Source: Theropithecus gelada (taxonomy: Eukaryota > Chordata > Mammalia > Primates > Cercopithecidae). Taken from it: a stretch of DNA of 64,000 bases. Below the pieces are notes generated by a model. The model was given only the letters and a program-made list of their open reading frames with translations, was not told the DNA's origin and ran no database searches. Positions 23,130-35,399 of this stretch are shown here, in pieces (positions within the stretch are counted from its first letter, which is position 1; every line of letters starts with the position of its first letter). A program made the translations under genes and the position numbers. The DNA lies in assembly GCF_003255815.1 (NCBI RefSeq), contig NC_037673.1, positions 162,801,427-162,865,426 on the forward strand, given 5' to 3'.

Positions 23130-23599
23130 CTCATAAATATAATTACATTATGTCATTATTTTGAATTCTCACAAAAACGTTGTAGGTAATTATGTCTAGG
23201 AAGGGGATCAGATGACGTGATTACAACCAATAGCAGGGCTGCAGCTCAAATCCAGACCTTGCTGATGCCTGAGCACACCTGTTGCTTCTGTATAACATGG
23301 AACCAAAGCCTAGAAAACAGGGGACCTGCCTGCACTGTTCTGCAAATTGACATTTAGGTGCTTAGTGGATAAAATAATTGGTGGCTGGCTCAATTTTTCT
23401 ATTTTCTGTGGACAAATATTACATACATTTGTTCTAAAGGAAAAGTGTTAAATAGTTCAATAGGGTGATTACAATGTGCTGTGCATTTTTCTAAAAGCTT
23501 TATATGGATTAAATTATTGAATCTCCACCCAAAAGATTAGTTAAGTGAATTGCTTAAAATAACCCAGGAGGAAAGGGATATAGCTGGCACTCTTCACTA
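23130..23599 (-). mobile_element. two decayed MIR-like fragments
   Basis: At 23135-23290, TTCTCACAAAAACGTTGTAG is followed by AGCAGGGCTGCAGCTCAAAT. At 23470-23600, AATGTGCTGTGCATTTTTCT is followed by a weak MIR match. Both are in reverse MIR orientation; the second is tentative. Confidence 0.5.
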
Positions 23600-24515
23600 T
23601 TAACTTTTTAAATAAATGAAGAGACACTATGTTCATTGATATGAATTTTCAATATTAATAGGAATACAAAAATTTAATGTAATCTCAAATCAATTACCTA
23701 ACTATACTCCGATCAAACTTGGCATGATGTTTTTAAAAATTTATCTAAAAAATGAATCACCTGAGGTCAGGAGTTTGAGACCAGCCTGCCCAACATGGCA
23801 AAACCCTGTCTGTACTAAAAATACAAAAATTAGCCAGGCGTGGTGGCGGGCACCCATAATCCCAGCTACTCAGGAGGCTGAGGCAGGAGAATTGCTTAAA
23901 CCCAGGAGGTGGAGGTTACCATGAGCCGAAATTGAGTCCTTGCACTCCAGCCTGGCCGATGAGCAAAACTCCATCTCAAAAAAAAAAAAAAAAAAAAAAG
24001 TACGACAATAGAAAACAACTAAAGAAGAACATAGAAAAACTTGTCATAAAAGATGGCAAAATATACTATAAACACTGTAATAATGAAAGCATTGCAGTCC
24101 AGACATAAGAACAAATAAATAACAATGAGAGAGTACAGAGTTCGGAAAAAGACCTGTAGTAATATTAAAAATTTAATATATGATCAAGCTAGCATTCTAA
24201 ACTGTTTAAATGATTTAAATACTTTAAAACCATTTATACTTGCAGAAAGAGGGAATGGCGAACTTTTCAATAAATAGCCTTGGTTAAACAGCTATGCTAT
24301 TGGAAAAAATATTTGCTCATTCACATGATACAAAATTAAATTCCTTATAGATTAGGACAACTAAACATAAGAATACAAAAACATGAACACATTAGAAGAA
24401 AATGTAGTATAATATATTTATAATTTTGGAATAAGAAAAGCTGCCTTACACAAAATATACAGGCTATTAAAGAAAATTTGATAACATTTGGCTATACATA
24501 ATTTTCCATAATATG
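23600..24515 (+). mobile_element. old L1 (L1M) ORF2 fragment, sense
   Basis: Degenerate L1 ORF2 text runs on the plus strand (ACACTATGTTCATTGATATG at the start, TAAAGAAAATTTGATAACAT at the end), covering roughly ORF2 codons 780-1015. An Alu sits inside it at 23755-23999. The continuation of the same ORF2 appears at 27350, so about 2.8 kb separates the two parts. Confidence 0.65.
23755..23999 (+). mobile_element. 5'-truncated Alu (AluS type)
   Basis: Starts at ATCACCTGAGGTCAGGAGTT, lacking the first 60 or so bases, and ends in about 20 A residues. Confidence 0.93.
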
Positions 24516-26080
24516 TTTTACATTGGATTGGGTTTATTGAATTTTTCAACTACCCCATATGGAGATTGCTCTTATATTTATCCTGTTCATTTAAATGCAG
24601 TTATAGTCACAATAATAAAGAGGAGAAAAGTAGTTAATCATTGAGTTTAAAACTTAGAAGTTCCTACTTTTTATCATTAACTGTGACAAAAAGCATAATG
24701 AGCTTGATTCTCTCCACCAGAGTATTCATAGGCTTAATCTTGGGAAGATAAATTTGTAGAAGCATAACATGCAAGACATCTTCATGGTTGTCTAATCTAG
24801 TCATATTTCCAAAATGTTTGGATTCTATGTGGTTACCTTTACCAGAGTTCTTCACTATATGGCTTACGGTCACTGCTTAGTGTCCTTTCATTTCAGCCTG
24901 AAAGAACTACTTTAGCATTTCTTGTAGGGCAGGCATAGTAGTAACAATACTCTCTCAGCTTTTGTTTTCCAATTGGGAATGTTTTCATTTCTCTTTCATT
25001 TCATGAAAGATAGTTTGGCTGGATCTACTATTCTTAGTTGACAGATTTTTTTTTTCTTTTATCACTTTAACAATATTATCTTATTCCCTTCTGGTCTCCA
25101 TGATTTCTGATGAAATGTTTACTGTAATCTTATTGAGGATACCGTGTATATGATGAGTCGCTTCTCTCTTACTACTTTGAAGATTTTCTCTGTGTTCTTG
25201 GCTTTAGATAATTTGACTCTTATGTGTCTTGTTGTGGATCTCTTTGCATTTATCCTTTTTGGAGTTCATTGACTCTTTGTAGATTAATGTATTTTATCAA
25301 ATTTTGGAAGTTGGGGCTTTTTAAATATTCTTTCTATTAACATTTTCCCCTTTCTTAAGATATTATGCATGTGTTAGTACAGTTAATGGTATCTCACAAA
25401 TCTCTTAAGCTTTGTTCATTTTTATTCGTTTATTTTTCTTTCTGCTCCTAAGACTGAATGATTTCATTTGGTATACCTTCAGGTACAAAGAACCTTTCTT
25501 CTGCCTTCTCAGAACTCCTATTGAAACTTTCCAGTAAATTTTTTATTTTGGTCATTGTGCTTTTTAGTTCCAGAATTTTTGTTATGTTCCATTTTATAAA
25601 TTTTTATCTTTTGTTGTTATTCTCTATTTGTTCATACATCATTCTCTTGCTTCCTTGTTTTTGTTCTTTTTGACACTTTATCCATGGTTTTTTTTGTTTT
25701 ACCTCATTGAACATATTTAAGACAGTAAATTTAAAATCTTTGTCTAGTAAGTACAATGCATGTGTTTCTTTAGGGATGGTCACTATTAGTTTCTTCTATG
25801 AATTAGTCAAAGTTTCTTGAAAACTGAATATTTTGAACATTATAATGTGTAAGGGAGCTCTGGAAATCAGACGTTTTTCCCCTATACAGGGTTTGTTTTT
25901 GTTTCTACAGCTTTAGGCTATAGCTGTTTGTTTAATGACTTTTCTAAACTATTTATTATAAAGTCTGTAATCTTTGTCTGAAATCTTTGTTCCTTCAGCT
26001 TGTTGTCAGGTACAATTTAAGAGATTTTTCTTGTAGTCCTTGGGGGCCGGAAGGTGAAAGAGACAGAGGGAGAGAGAAAA

Positions 26081-26111
<31 letters not shown>

Positions 26112-26955
26112 ATATTAAAGAATAAAAATAAAATAAAATAAAATAAAATAAGGGGAGAGAGAAAGAAAAAACAAAAACATTTCCCAGTCTATGCAAGTTG
26201 GCTCTGCTCTGAGACTTGTTTAGTTGCCCTGCCAGTCCATTTACAACTTTTCCTTAGCCTTCAGTTTTTGCTTGAATTAAGCTTAGAGATCATTCAGGGG
26301 TGAAAGCTTACTGTCCTGTGAGGTCTTTTCTGAGCATTTACATGGCTTTTTAAATTCTGAAGTATACACAGGAAATCTTAAATACTCCAATTTTTTTAAA
26401 GAAACTCACTCCCCCAGGTTTTCCTCCCAGACCTTTCATTGCTCTATTTTACACCTCAATCATTATTTTTGCCTCAGGTGGCTATGGGTTGATTATTTGC
26501 CTTACACCATTTTTTGAGGAATAACTGCTGGTTTTTCATCCTAAATGAGTTCTAGGTTAGGTGAAACAAAGATAAGTACCTTGCATTGGTGCTTCAGGTA
26601 GAATCCAGACAGGTTAGAACAGACAAACATAATTCAGTGGGAACAAGGTCTGTTCTGTTCCCTCTGCATCCAGCAGCCAGGGTCCAACACTGGGAATGTG
26701 GGTTGCCATCTTCAATACTACTATCAAGCTTGAGAAAGGGGTGTGGCAAATAAAAATGCCACAAAACTCTCTTACCTTGTTTTTTGTTTGCCTTTTATTT
26801 TTGATTCACCATTTGCTTGTTTGCTGTAAACCTTTAACTGTTTTCCAGAGTTCTACCAAATTTCATTCTGATAGTTTTGCTTGATTTTTTGATGTTTCCA
26901 TGGAGGGATGGGCCCTTGGAGCTGCCTACTCCACCATTTTCACTGACATCACTCT
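24515..26955 (-). mobile_element. old L1 (L1M) 5'UTR, ORF1 and ORF2 start, antisense
   Basis: On the minus strand the order is 5'UTR (ending near 26955 at the GGTGGAGTAGGCAGCTCCAA head), ORF1 (about 24880-25700, containing the antisense of GAAAGATAGTTTGGCTGGAT) and the inter-ORF region. ORF1 has many stops and is not coding. The element keeps its 5' end but its 3' half is absent here, the reverse of ordinary 5' truncation. A purine microsatellite at 26057-26165 sits inside the 5'UTR. Confidence 0.65.
26057..26165. repeat. (GA)n and (AAAAT)n low-complexity tract
   Basis: A purine tract of GAGA units leads into five AAAAT units and a further GA stretch. Likely variable between individuals. Confidence 0.9.
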
Positions 26956-26965
26956 GGTTACATAG

Positions 26966-27276
26966 ATTTTTAATTAATTTATTAATTTATAAATTAATTT
27001 ATTTATGTTTGAGACAGGCTGTCACTGTCACCCAGGCTGGAGTGCAGTGGTACATGGCTCACTGAAGCCCCACACTCAAGCAGTCCTCCCACCTCAGCCT
27101 CCTGAGTAGCTGGGACTCCGGGTGCATCACCACCCCCAGCTAATCATTTAATTTTTTTGTAGAAACAGGGTCTCCCTGTGTTGCCCACATTTGTCTCAAA
27201 CTCCTGGGCTCAAGTGATCCCCCTGCTTCAGCCACCCAAAGTTCCCAGATTACAGGTATGAACCACTGTACCTGGC
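26966..27276 (-). mobile_element. AluJ
   Basis: TTTGAGACAGGCTGTCACTG through TGCACCTGGC-like head at 27276, with CTCCTGGGCTCAAGTGATCC, typical of AluJ. The tail is an AT-rich tract from 26966. The flanks AGATTTTTAATT and AGATTTTTTAATT suggest a target-site duplication. Confidence 0.92.
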
Positions 27277-27349
27277 AGATTTTTTAATTTATATATGATG
27301 GAATAATATTATACATGCCATATAATGTATATATATCATATACTATATA

Positions 27350-27720
27350 GAGTATAACATTAATAAAATTAATAAAGAACATTAAAAATGAGAAACACAG
27401 TGAAGATATTTGCAAAATATGTGATAGACAAATTATTAATGTCCAGAATTCACAAACTACTTCCAGTAAGAAGAAAACAAACTAATAGACAAATTGGACA
27501 GATGATGTGAACATGCAATTAAATATAAATTAAAATTAACAAAATTTAACAAATGCAACAAGAATAATACCAACACACCTCTCTCTAGCCATATGTACCT
27601 ACATATATATAGCAGTATAGAAAATAGCCAAGTGGGATAAACACTAGGATGAAGGTAGTGGTTACCTGTTACCCAAAAGAGTAAGACTTGGCAGTTGAGG
27701 GGAAACTTTGTTTTTTTAAA
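27350..27720 (+). mobile_element. old L1 ORF2 fragment, continuation
   Basis: GAAGATATTTGCAAAATATG and ATTAATGTCCAGAATTCACA correspond to L1 ORF2 from about codon 1025, directly after the point where the sense fragment at 24515 stops. Decays after about 27560 into unassigned AT-rich DNA. Confidence 0.6.
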
Positions 27721-27792
27721 TAAAAGATGAATATATTAATATATTATTTGTGATATACAAACATTCTAACAACTATACTGGAGTGCACAGAA

Positions 27793-27855
27793 CTACACTC
27801 CAGCCTGGGTGACAGAGAAAGACTCCATCTCAAAAATAATAATAATAATAATTGG
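27793..27855 (+). mobile_element. Alu right-arm remnant
   Basis: CTACACTCCAGCCTGGGTGA and GACTCCATCTCAAAAATAAT are the last 60 bases of an Alu ending in (AAT)n. The rest of the element is missing. Confidence 0.85.
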
Positions 27856-29535
27856 AACCCAGAGAAGTTATGTTTGTTGTCTAACTTAATATACTTTGGG
27901 TACGTCAGAGCTGGAGCCAGGGCCCAGATCTGTTGAGGCTCTATATGATATTCTGTCATTCATCACATTTTAAGAGAATAGGGATTATAGAGAAAGGAAC
28001 AATGTCTAAAGGACAAGGTAGATGAAAAATGTAATTCTGGCTTTTACAGGTGAAAAGCTACATATTGCTGGGCTTAAGTTCCAAAATTCTAGGAAGATGC
28101 TTTGAACACTTAGGGAAAGTAGTGAGAATATACTTAAGCTCAGCATTGTTTAATGAAAAGCTTCTAATGTTAGACTCAAATGAATTTCTTTCTTAGAGTA
28201 ACTGGAAGGGTAGATAGAGTGAATTCCTTTGGAATTCTTGAAGACCAGATAGAAGAATAAGAACTGCGTGCCAGGTGGATTAAAATATGGTTTACCGAAA
28301 GGAATGTTAATATGATAAATCTGTACAGTAAGTTGATCAAAAGAACATAGGGGGAGGGCAGAGGAAAGGCATGTGTCTCTATTACACATACATCAGCTTG
28401 GGACATATTTCCGGAAAACCTAGTTGGAAAGTAGAAAAATAAGGCTGCAAAGGGAAGGAAGTCAAGCAAAAGTAAGACATCAAGCAAAGTACCTTGGAGA
28501 ACATTTGCTGAATCTCATGCAGGATCTCTGCAAACTATGTAGATCCTACTCAGAGCTGTCCTTACTAGAGGCAAGGGCATAATTCTGCACCTCCGGACCA
28601 ATCAGTCCTTTATTAACCACACAGTGCAACTGGGAGGTGGGGGTAGAGTATAAATTCTCAGACACTTTCTGTAAGAGATACAAATATTGACTTTTGGGAG
28701 CAATAGCACAACCTGACTGCTTGTGCAGGAATGTGGTAAAGGGAAGAAATACGGGTTTAGCATGAATAGTGTCTATGACCTCAATTCAGCATCCTTGTGT
28801 CGTGGAAATCAAAATGTTAACTGCCTTGAAGGCAAAATAGAATGCTTTAAAGAATGTGACACTAATTATGTAAATTAGAAAACAATCATTCAACTATTTG
28901 TTTTACAACAACTCAAAGAATGTTTAAAAATTCAGAAATAGAGGAAACAAAACTCAAGCAAGCCTATGAAGTCATCTTGGTGAGGGATCTGGTATACCAT
29001 GCTAACCTTACTTGGCATTCCATAGGAAAGCACTGGCTTGTGTTAGATGCTCACTAGGTATTTGTTTAACTGAATTAGAACATGGTATATCTTCAATATT
29101 TTATTATATTTTTAAATAATATAAATTCGGCAAAGGTAAATGTAAGCTCCTTTACTTGGATTTCTCTCCCCTGCTCCAATTGCCCAAGTGTGAGACTGTA
29201 AGAAAGGAGTGTTTATTAACTGTAATGGTCAATAGTGTCTTTGTCTGACAAAAGAAAAAGTAAAATCTCTGGAATTCACTGATTTGAAACATCATGGAAT
29301 ATGTATTTCTCGTCACCCTGTCAGATTAAACTTGGGTACCTTGGTCTATTTCTAAATATGGCTATTACAAAAGGACATAGATTAACTAAAATATACTCTA
29401 ATAATGGTAGCTAGATTGGCCAAATGGCCTTGATAATAGATTATTCAACTAGTATTTATGAGCACTTATGATGAATCAGTGACTCAGGAAAGTTATCAAA
29501 GGTAATAAGACTCCATCCTCGTTCCTGCAATCTAC
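27856..29535. other. single-copy DNA, no gene seen
   Basis: No named repeat and no credible frame. Two overlapping minus-strand frames near 28150-28490 lack any domain or codon signature. Confidence 0.4.
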
Positions 29536-29539
29536 TCTG

Positions 29540-30118
29540 TGTCCAAAAACCTTCCCTTGACTTCTGCCTTATACAGCTTCAACATCACAGTCTTCATCAT
29601 GGCTACCAGACATTACAGCATCACTTCCATAACGCCTTTCTGACCCCGTGATCTTTCCTTTTGCTGGTTCCCTCTGTTGCAGCCACACTGGACTCCTGGC
29701 AATTCCTAGAGTATGCCAGGTATTCTCCAGCCTCAGGGCCCTCACACGTCTTTTCTCTGCTGGGATTCTCTTGTCCCAGATATCCAGAACTTGCTCTTCT
29801 TTTTTCCTTCGTTTTCCTGTTCACAAGTCACCTTCTCAGAGAGGCCTTCCCTGATCACCACATATGAAATTACAATACCCCACCTACACCAATGTTTGTA
29901 TTCCCTAAATTTATTATCTCACTCTACTTTCTTGGCAGATGCTTATTGCCATCTGATACACTATGTATTTACAAGCATACTTGACTGGCTGCCTGTTTCT
30001 TTCACCAGGATAGAAGCTTCTTAAGGACAGGAATTGTGTCTGTCTTGTTAACTGCTGTATCCTTAGCACCTACCAATAGTCACTGGCAGGCAGTGTAAAG
30101 AAGTGCTTAATAAATATT
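29540..30118 (+). mobile_element. L2 LINE, 3' part
   Basis: Consecutive L2 landmarks: GCCACACTGGACTCCTGGCA, AGAGAGGCCTTCCCTGATCA, TAAGGACAGGAATTGTGTCT, then TGCTTAATAAATATTTCTGA at the 3' end. An inactive ancient mammalian LINE. Confidence 0.88.
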
Positions 30119-30299
30119 TCTGAGTAGCTGCATGATTTTAAAAACTTAAATATGCATAAGACATACCCACTCTAGAAAATCAGATTAGTAGATCATGCAT
30201 GTATAAACAAAAGATCAAACACGATAAGAACTCTGAAGAGTTAGAGGAAATAATGCAGCAAAGAGGGAAATAAGGAACGCTTTTGTTAGAAGGCACATC

Positions 30300-30900
30300 T
30301 TGCAAAGTCAATATGCCTTCTCTTTTAGGTGGAGAGTCAGTGCGAGAAAAAAGCCTTCAAAGCATAAAGAGTAGCATGTGCAAAGCTAGTTTGGTGTGAC
30401 TGGAGTGAATTATGAAAAGTGATAGAAGAGGCTAGAAAAAGTAGGCACTGGCCAGATTATGAAGTCTTTGATTGCCATGCTTAGAAGTTTGGATTCATTC
30501 TATCCTGAAGGCAATGCAGAGTTCCAAAGGAATCTTAAGCAAGAGAGTGATGTGCTCAGAATTCTGTGTTACAAAGAGGAGCACAAGATACGTTGTATTT
30601 ATGATTTGGAAATTTGAGTGGCTGGTAGTGCACTTAGGCAATATAGACCAAACATTTGGAAAGCAGAATTGGATGAAAATGACAGGTGAGGTGCTTAATT
30701 CTGATACTGTGAGTCTGAGACACTTGTAGGTCATCAGGGAGAACTGAGCAAGAAATACAGCTGTACAGTGTGGAAGACATCAGTGTAATGATGTCTGAAG
30801 GCTTGACTTAGAAAGAAGATGTGGAGTGAGAAGCAGAGCAGGGGACAAAGGACTGAAGGGACTGAGAATGTTCTACTCGGAGAAGACAAGCATCAGAAAG
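30300..30900 (+). repeat. ancient interspersed repeat, family not assigned
   Basis: Text such as AGCATGTGCAAAGCTAGTTT, GGCCAGATTATGAAGTCTTT and GAAGTTTGGATTCATTCTAT belongs to a high-copy ancient repeat whose upstream portions also appear at 50085-50420 and 61960-62760. I do not trust my memory for the family name. Confidence 0.55.
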
Positions 30901-31034
30901 ACTTACTAGCATCTGGAATTCACTATTATACGAAAAGGGAAATTCATTGATTTCCTGAGACTTCAATGGGAGTGCCAGGGATAAAGACTTTAATGCAATC
31001 TAATTAGTCACTCACATATTCTCTATAAAATATG

Positions 31035-31555
31035 CTACATAAAAATTATTCCAAGCTTAGTAACTTAAAACAACGATAAACATTTATTATCTCAAAGTTT
31101 CTGTGGGTCAGTGAGTGGTTGTGGCTTGAGGTCTCTCACAAAGTTGCAGTTAAGTTGCTGGCCAAAGCTGTTGTCACCTGAGGGCTGAGACTGGGTGATC
31201 TACTAAGAGGTTAGCTCACATGGCTGGCCAGTGGCTGCTGGTTGCTGGAAGGAAGCCTCGTTGTCTCTCTACATGTGGTTCTCCACATTAGGACCTCTCC
31301 CAGGGTTATCTGAGTTTCTTCACACAATGGAAGCTGGCTTCCCCAAGAACTAATGATCCAAGAGATAAACAGGTCACAACCTGGATTATCTTTTGCGACT
31401 TAGTCTTGGAAGTCATACACCATTGCTTCTACAGTATCCTCTTGGTACACAGGTAAGCCCTATCAATGTCAGGGTATGGAGACTACTATAGGAGAGCACG
31501 AACACCAGGAACAGAGGAACACTGAGGCCATCTTGAAGGTCAGCTGCCATAACAG
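31035..31555 (+). repeat. ancient interspersed repeat, family not assigned
   Basis: TAACTTAAAACAACGATAAA, TTTATTATCTCAAAGTTTCT and GTGGGTCAGTGAGTGG open it, and GGAAGTCATACACCATTGCT follows. This is recognisable high-copy mammalian repeat text. Confidence 0.55.
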
Positions 31556-34500
31556 AACTGGTTCAATGACAGAATAAGCTGTTTCATGAGATGGTAAGTT
31601 TCTGGTCACTGTAAGTAGACAGACAAAGCCTGGGCTGAAACTGGATGAATGAGGAAGGAGAGATTCTAGGACATGTGATGAATAGATGAGGTAAGCTTCC
31701 TCCTTTTAGCACTGCTCTCTTATGAGTATTATATCTGACTTTGAAAAAAAGAAGAGAGGGAGAGAGAAATTAAGTGAGTTGAAAACACCAAAATATTTTT
31801 TGTTTGTATAGTAAAAATGTTTGGTAAGTTATCTGAGGGTTACATTTATTAATTGAGCCTGGAGGTGAGGGCAAACCAGAGCAATCCCCCAAGATGAGAT
31901 GATTGGCAGTATACCCTGGAGAAGATAGCAAGAATTTAAACGCTGAGAATTGTTTAATTAGCCTAACTCCATTCAAGACCTCTCAGCCTAATTTTCATTG
32001 TTTGTATTACATACCATAACATCATTCAGTATCAGCCCATCTTTTTGCAGCATCAAGCCCCAAGACTCTGATGCAGTGTTTTAGATAACCTACTAGGCTT
32101 TCCATTCTCTAAAGAAACCAATTATATATTAAATTAATAATTAAAAATTATAAATAGAACAAGAAAACATGCATACTCCATGTCCTGTGGGTAGATTTTT
32201 GCATGGTGTGTAGAGAATTAGGTGCAAAAAATCTATTTATGTTAATGGGCATTGCATGTCTAATTTCTCATGCACCACACCGCTGATTTCCCCCTCGTGT
32301 CTTTGTCAGTACATGGGACCATTGGAGGGGGAAGAAAAGTGAATGATTTATTTGATGGTCTGTCAATCAAAACAGCAACCAGAGAAATTCCAAAGCTGTT
32401 TTTAACCTCTGTAGAAACAGTTAGTTAGACCATATGCTTTTTTCTTCGTGCCAGATGCTGTCATTCATCAATTTCCTATTAAGAAAATGGGATTCTGCAA
32501 AAACCACTGAGGTTTTTTCTCATTTGTAATAGATATTACACAAAATCAGATTGCAAACATATTCTGCAACTGCTGCAAAATAACTTCTGACACTTGGTAA
32601 TCTCCATATTAATTTTGACTGACCTTTAATGATGTTTCTTCTGTGCGGTCAGTACATCATCTAAAAATATTACTGTAAAATTACCTTTACCTCAAGTTTA
32701 AACCTAGAGGTTAAATAGATTTGTTTGTGATGATCCAATCTGCAAAAACGGTGGAAATTAAATGACTCTAAAAATATCAGTAACCTAATAAAACACCCTT
32801 TAGTGAGTAAAGAGAGATTATAAAATGTTTGAGAATTAAAGTAAGCCGCATGAGCTAACATTGATTACCCAACGACGTTAAAGAAAGTGAAAAAAAAGAA
32901 AAAAAACACCCTGTATCTTTTCTCCTTCACCAAGTAGAAAGATCATTTTGTTTAGAGCAGAAGAATTGCTTAATTGTCATAAAATCCTGGGTGGATTTGT
33001 TTGTTTGCGGGTTTGTTTATTGTCAAGGATGAAGATACCTAGAGAACCTATGGGCTTCTTTCTTAGGGACGATGAAATCCTTTCATCCCGTACGTAGCAG
33101 CAGTATGTCTTCAGGGTTCGGCACACTGCCCTAACAACAATCATATTTTGGTTTTTAAATTTGAATGCTCTAGGTAGTTGGAATATATTGACACTTATCA
33201 TCATTTCTAACGCGGATTTCTTTTAAATAGTCTCATGATAACAGTAGTGGCTTCAAATGTTTGCTTGTCTTGGTGTATTCACTTAACAAACCAACCAACA
33301 TGGAAGTTTAAGAAAAAAGAATATTGTTGAGTAGCTTTCAATCTGTGGCATTTTGCATCGTCTTATTAATAGGAACTGACTCTTTGACAAATCCTGCAAA
33401 TAGCTCACAGAAGAGAGGAATGCTCAGAACTTCTAGGCAAATTTCTTCCGATAGTTAAGCAGTGATCAAAATTCTCAATTGTCTTTGCTGTCAGCCAGCA
33501 AGAAATGCACAGGGTCTGCTTATTGCTTAAGATTTTGGTAGAAAGCTACTCAGGAAAAGAAATCTATACCTTTACAGCTGTCAGACTTTGGTGTATCCAC
33601 TCCAACCTAACATTCTCAAGTCTAATTTTTTCTTAAAGGTCACAAACGAGCCATAATATAGTTTTTAACATTTTAATTTTCCCTTTTCTTCCCCCGCTGT
33701 TTCTTTCCCCTGCTGGGACAGCTGCACTCATGAAGGTCAGGGGAATGATAATGCTGAGGTAGCTCTGCCTTTTTATTCATAGACCAGGTAGAAAGTGCGT
33801 ATAGCCATAAACGTAGGCCTCCATCACGCAGCATTGCTATTGACCCTTACCCTGAGCTGAAGATTGTACCTTCTCGGGGGGATAACGAATGATTCACTTT
33901 GCAGGTAGGCAGAGGCCTGGAGCTTGCTTAGCCAGACTCTGCCAATTTTCCTGAAAGATCTCTTGTGATTGGTTTTCTCATGTGAATAGACTATTTGTGA
34001 GTACACCACTGAACTCTGTTTATTCAGGAATTTGTCTTTGACAAAAACAGCTGTCCTAGAGTTGAGATGATTAGTACTTTATCTGCTAATGCAGGTTTCC
34101 ATTTGGCTGTTGGCTGAAAACACATTTCATCCTGGGAAAATATTGCTGTCACTTTTTGGCACCAAAACAATTTTTGTGTGTGTGTGGTCGAGTGGAGCTA
34201 TTAAAAAAAAAAATGCGTATTTAAGGTCACCATGGCTTGATCTGTAACTGCAACTAAAGTTCCAGTTCTGTGAAGTGACCCAGAAAAACAAGGAGGCAGT
34301 TCTATACATATAAATAGTAGCCAAATGTCCTCTTCTTTCTAATCCAATCTCATTTGGGATCATGGTTGAAATAAGGATAGAAGGGAGCACAAAGAGAGAT
34401 TCTGACTTAACTTTTCTTAGGAAGAAAGGTCTTTAACAGGGTCCAGGTGGGGTGAGGGTAGGTGGAGTGAGACACCCACAGCAGGATTATGTAACCTGGA

Positions 34501-34840
34501 GCTAACATTCTTTAAAACCTCATATTTAGAAGTTATCTTCAGATGCACATGGACAAATACATATAATCTGTTAAATAAAATACTGAAAAGCAACCACGAC
34601 TTTAAAAATATAATTTTGCCATTTCTTTATTGTTTTTAATATAATTGATGCCTTTAAAAATGGTGTCTGCCTGAGCCCTCTGAAAGATCACAGACTCTAA
34701 GATCTGTTTAAAACAAAGTTGAAGTAACCCACCAAGAGTATAGTTCTGAGAGTCCCACATGAACTTCAAAGTTCAGGATGAAGCCATCTCCCTCGTTCTG
34801 CAGTGTGCTCCCTCTGAATTCTCTCCTAGGGGAGGAGCCT
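31556..34840. other. repeat-poor interval, possible regulatory DNA
   Basis: About 3.3 kb without an Alu, L1, L2, MIR or DNA transposon that I can recognise, the longest such stretch in the right two thirds of the window. No coding frame. Homeodomain-type motifs concentrate around 32340-32370. Long exclusion of insertions can reflect regulatory constraint, but conservation cannot be judged from one genome. Confidence 0.4.
32344..32369. promoter_or_regulatory. HOX-PBX and PBX-MEIS type motif cluster
   Basis: TGATTTAT at 32344-32351 is the composite HOX-PBX consensus for posterior HOX proteins. CTGTCAATCA at 32360-32369 is the reverse of TGATTGACAG, the composite PBX-MEIS/PREP site. TTTGATGG lies between them. 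Exact motif matches are seen; binding and function are inferred. Confidence 0.4.
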
Positions 34841-34847
34841 CCAAATC

Positions 34848-35126
34848 TTTATTTATTTATTTATTCATTTAGAGATAGCTCTTATTGCCCAGGCTGGAGT
34901 GCAGTGGCACGATCTCAGCTCACTGCAACTTCCACCTGCCTCCGCCTCCTGAGTACCTCGGATTACAGATGCCTGCCACCACACCTGGCTAATTTTTTGT
35001 ATTTTTAGTACAGACAGGGTTTCACCATGTTGGCCAGGCTGGTCTTGAACTCCTGACCTGAGGTGATTCACCCGCCTCAGCCTCCCAAAGTGCTGGGATT
35101 ACAGGCCTGAGCCACTGTGCCTGGCC
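34848..35126 (-). mobile_element. Alu (AluS type)
   Basis: Tail of (TTTA)n, then GCCCAGGCTGGAGTGCAGTG to the head CTGTGCCTGGCC. A short internal deletion lies in the left arm. Confidence 0.94.
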
Positions 35127-35399
35127 TGGAGTGATTTTTTAAATCCTCAATGCAGAATTCTTCCTTACAGTCCCCATCTATTATATTTTTGCTTCTTCCT
35201 ACTCCCCAGTTCTATTGTTAGCATTTATTTATTCTGATTAATCGACAGTGTATGTGATATTGTCTATAACTAACCTCTTTATTTCTGTGTTTGTTACAAA
35301 GTCCACGCCTTCACAGCCTCACACCTGACGCCCCTTTGGCTAAGGCCTGGGATCTTTCCTGGGAGTCTCCAGGCCAATCCTTTATTCTGCACATCTGTG
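35127..35399. other. single-copy DNA, no gene seen
   Basis: Nothing recognisable between the Alu and the next repeat. Confidence 0.4.

Noticed and set aside
24895..25700. Possible ORF1 gene on the minus strand
   Set aside because: Recognisable as old L1 ORF1 but riddled with stops; annotated as part of an L1M fragment.
32670..33204. Minus-strand frames of 63 and 75 codons in the repeat-poor island
   Set aside because: Lengths expected by chance and no domain. Any function of the island is more likely regulatory.
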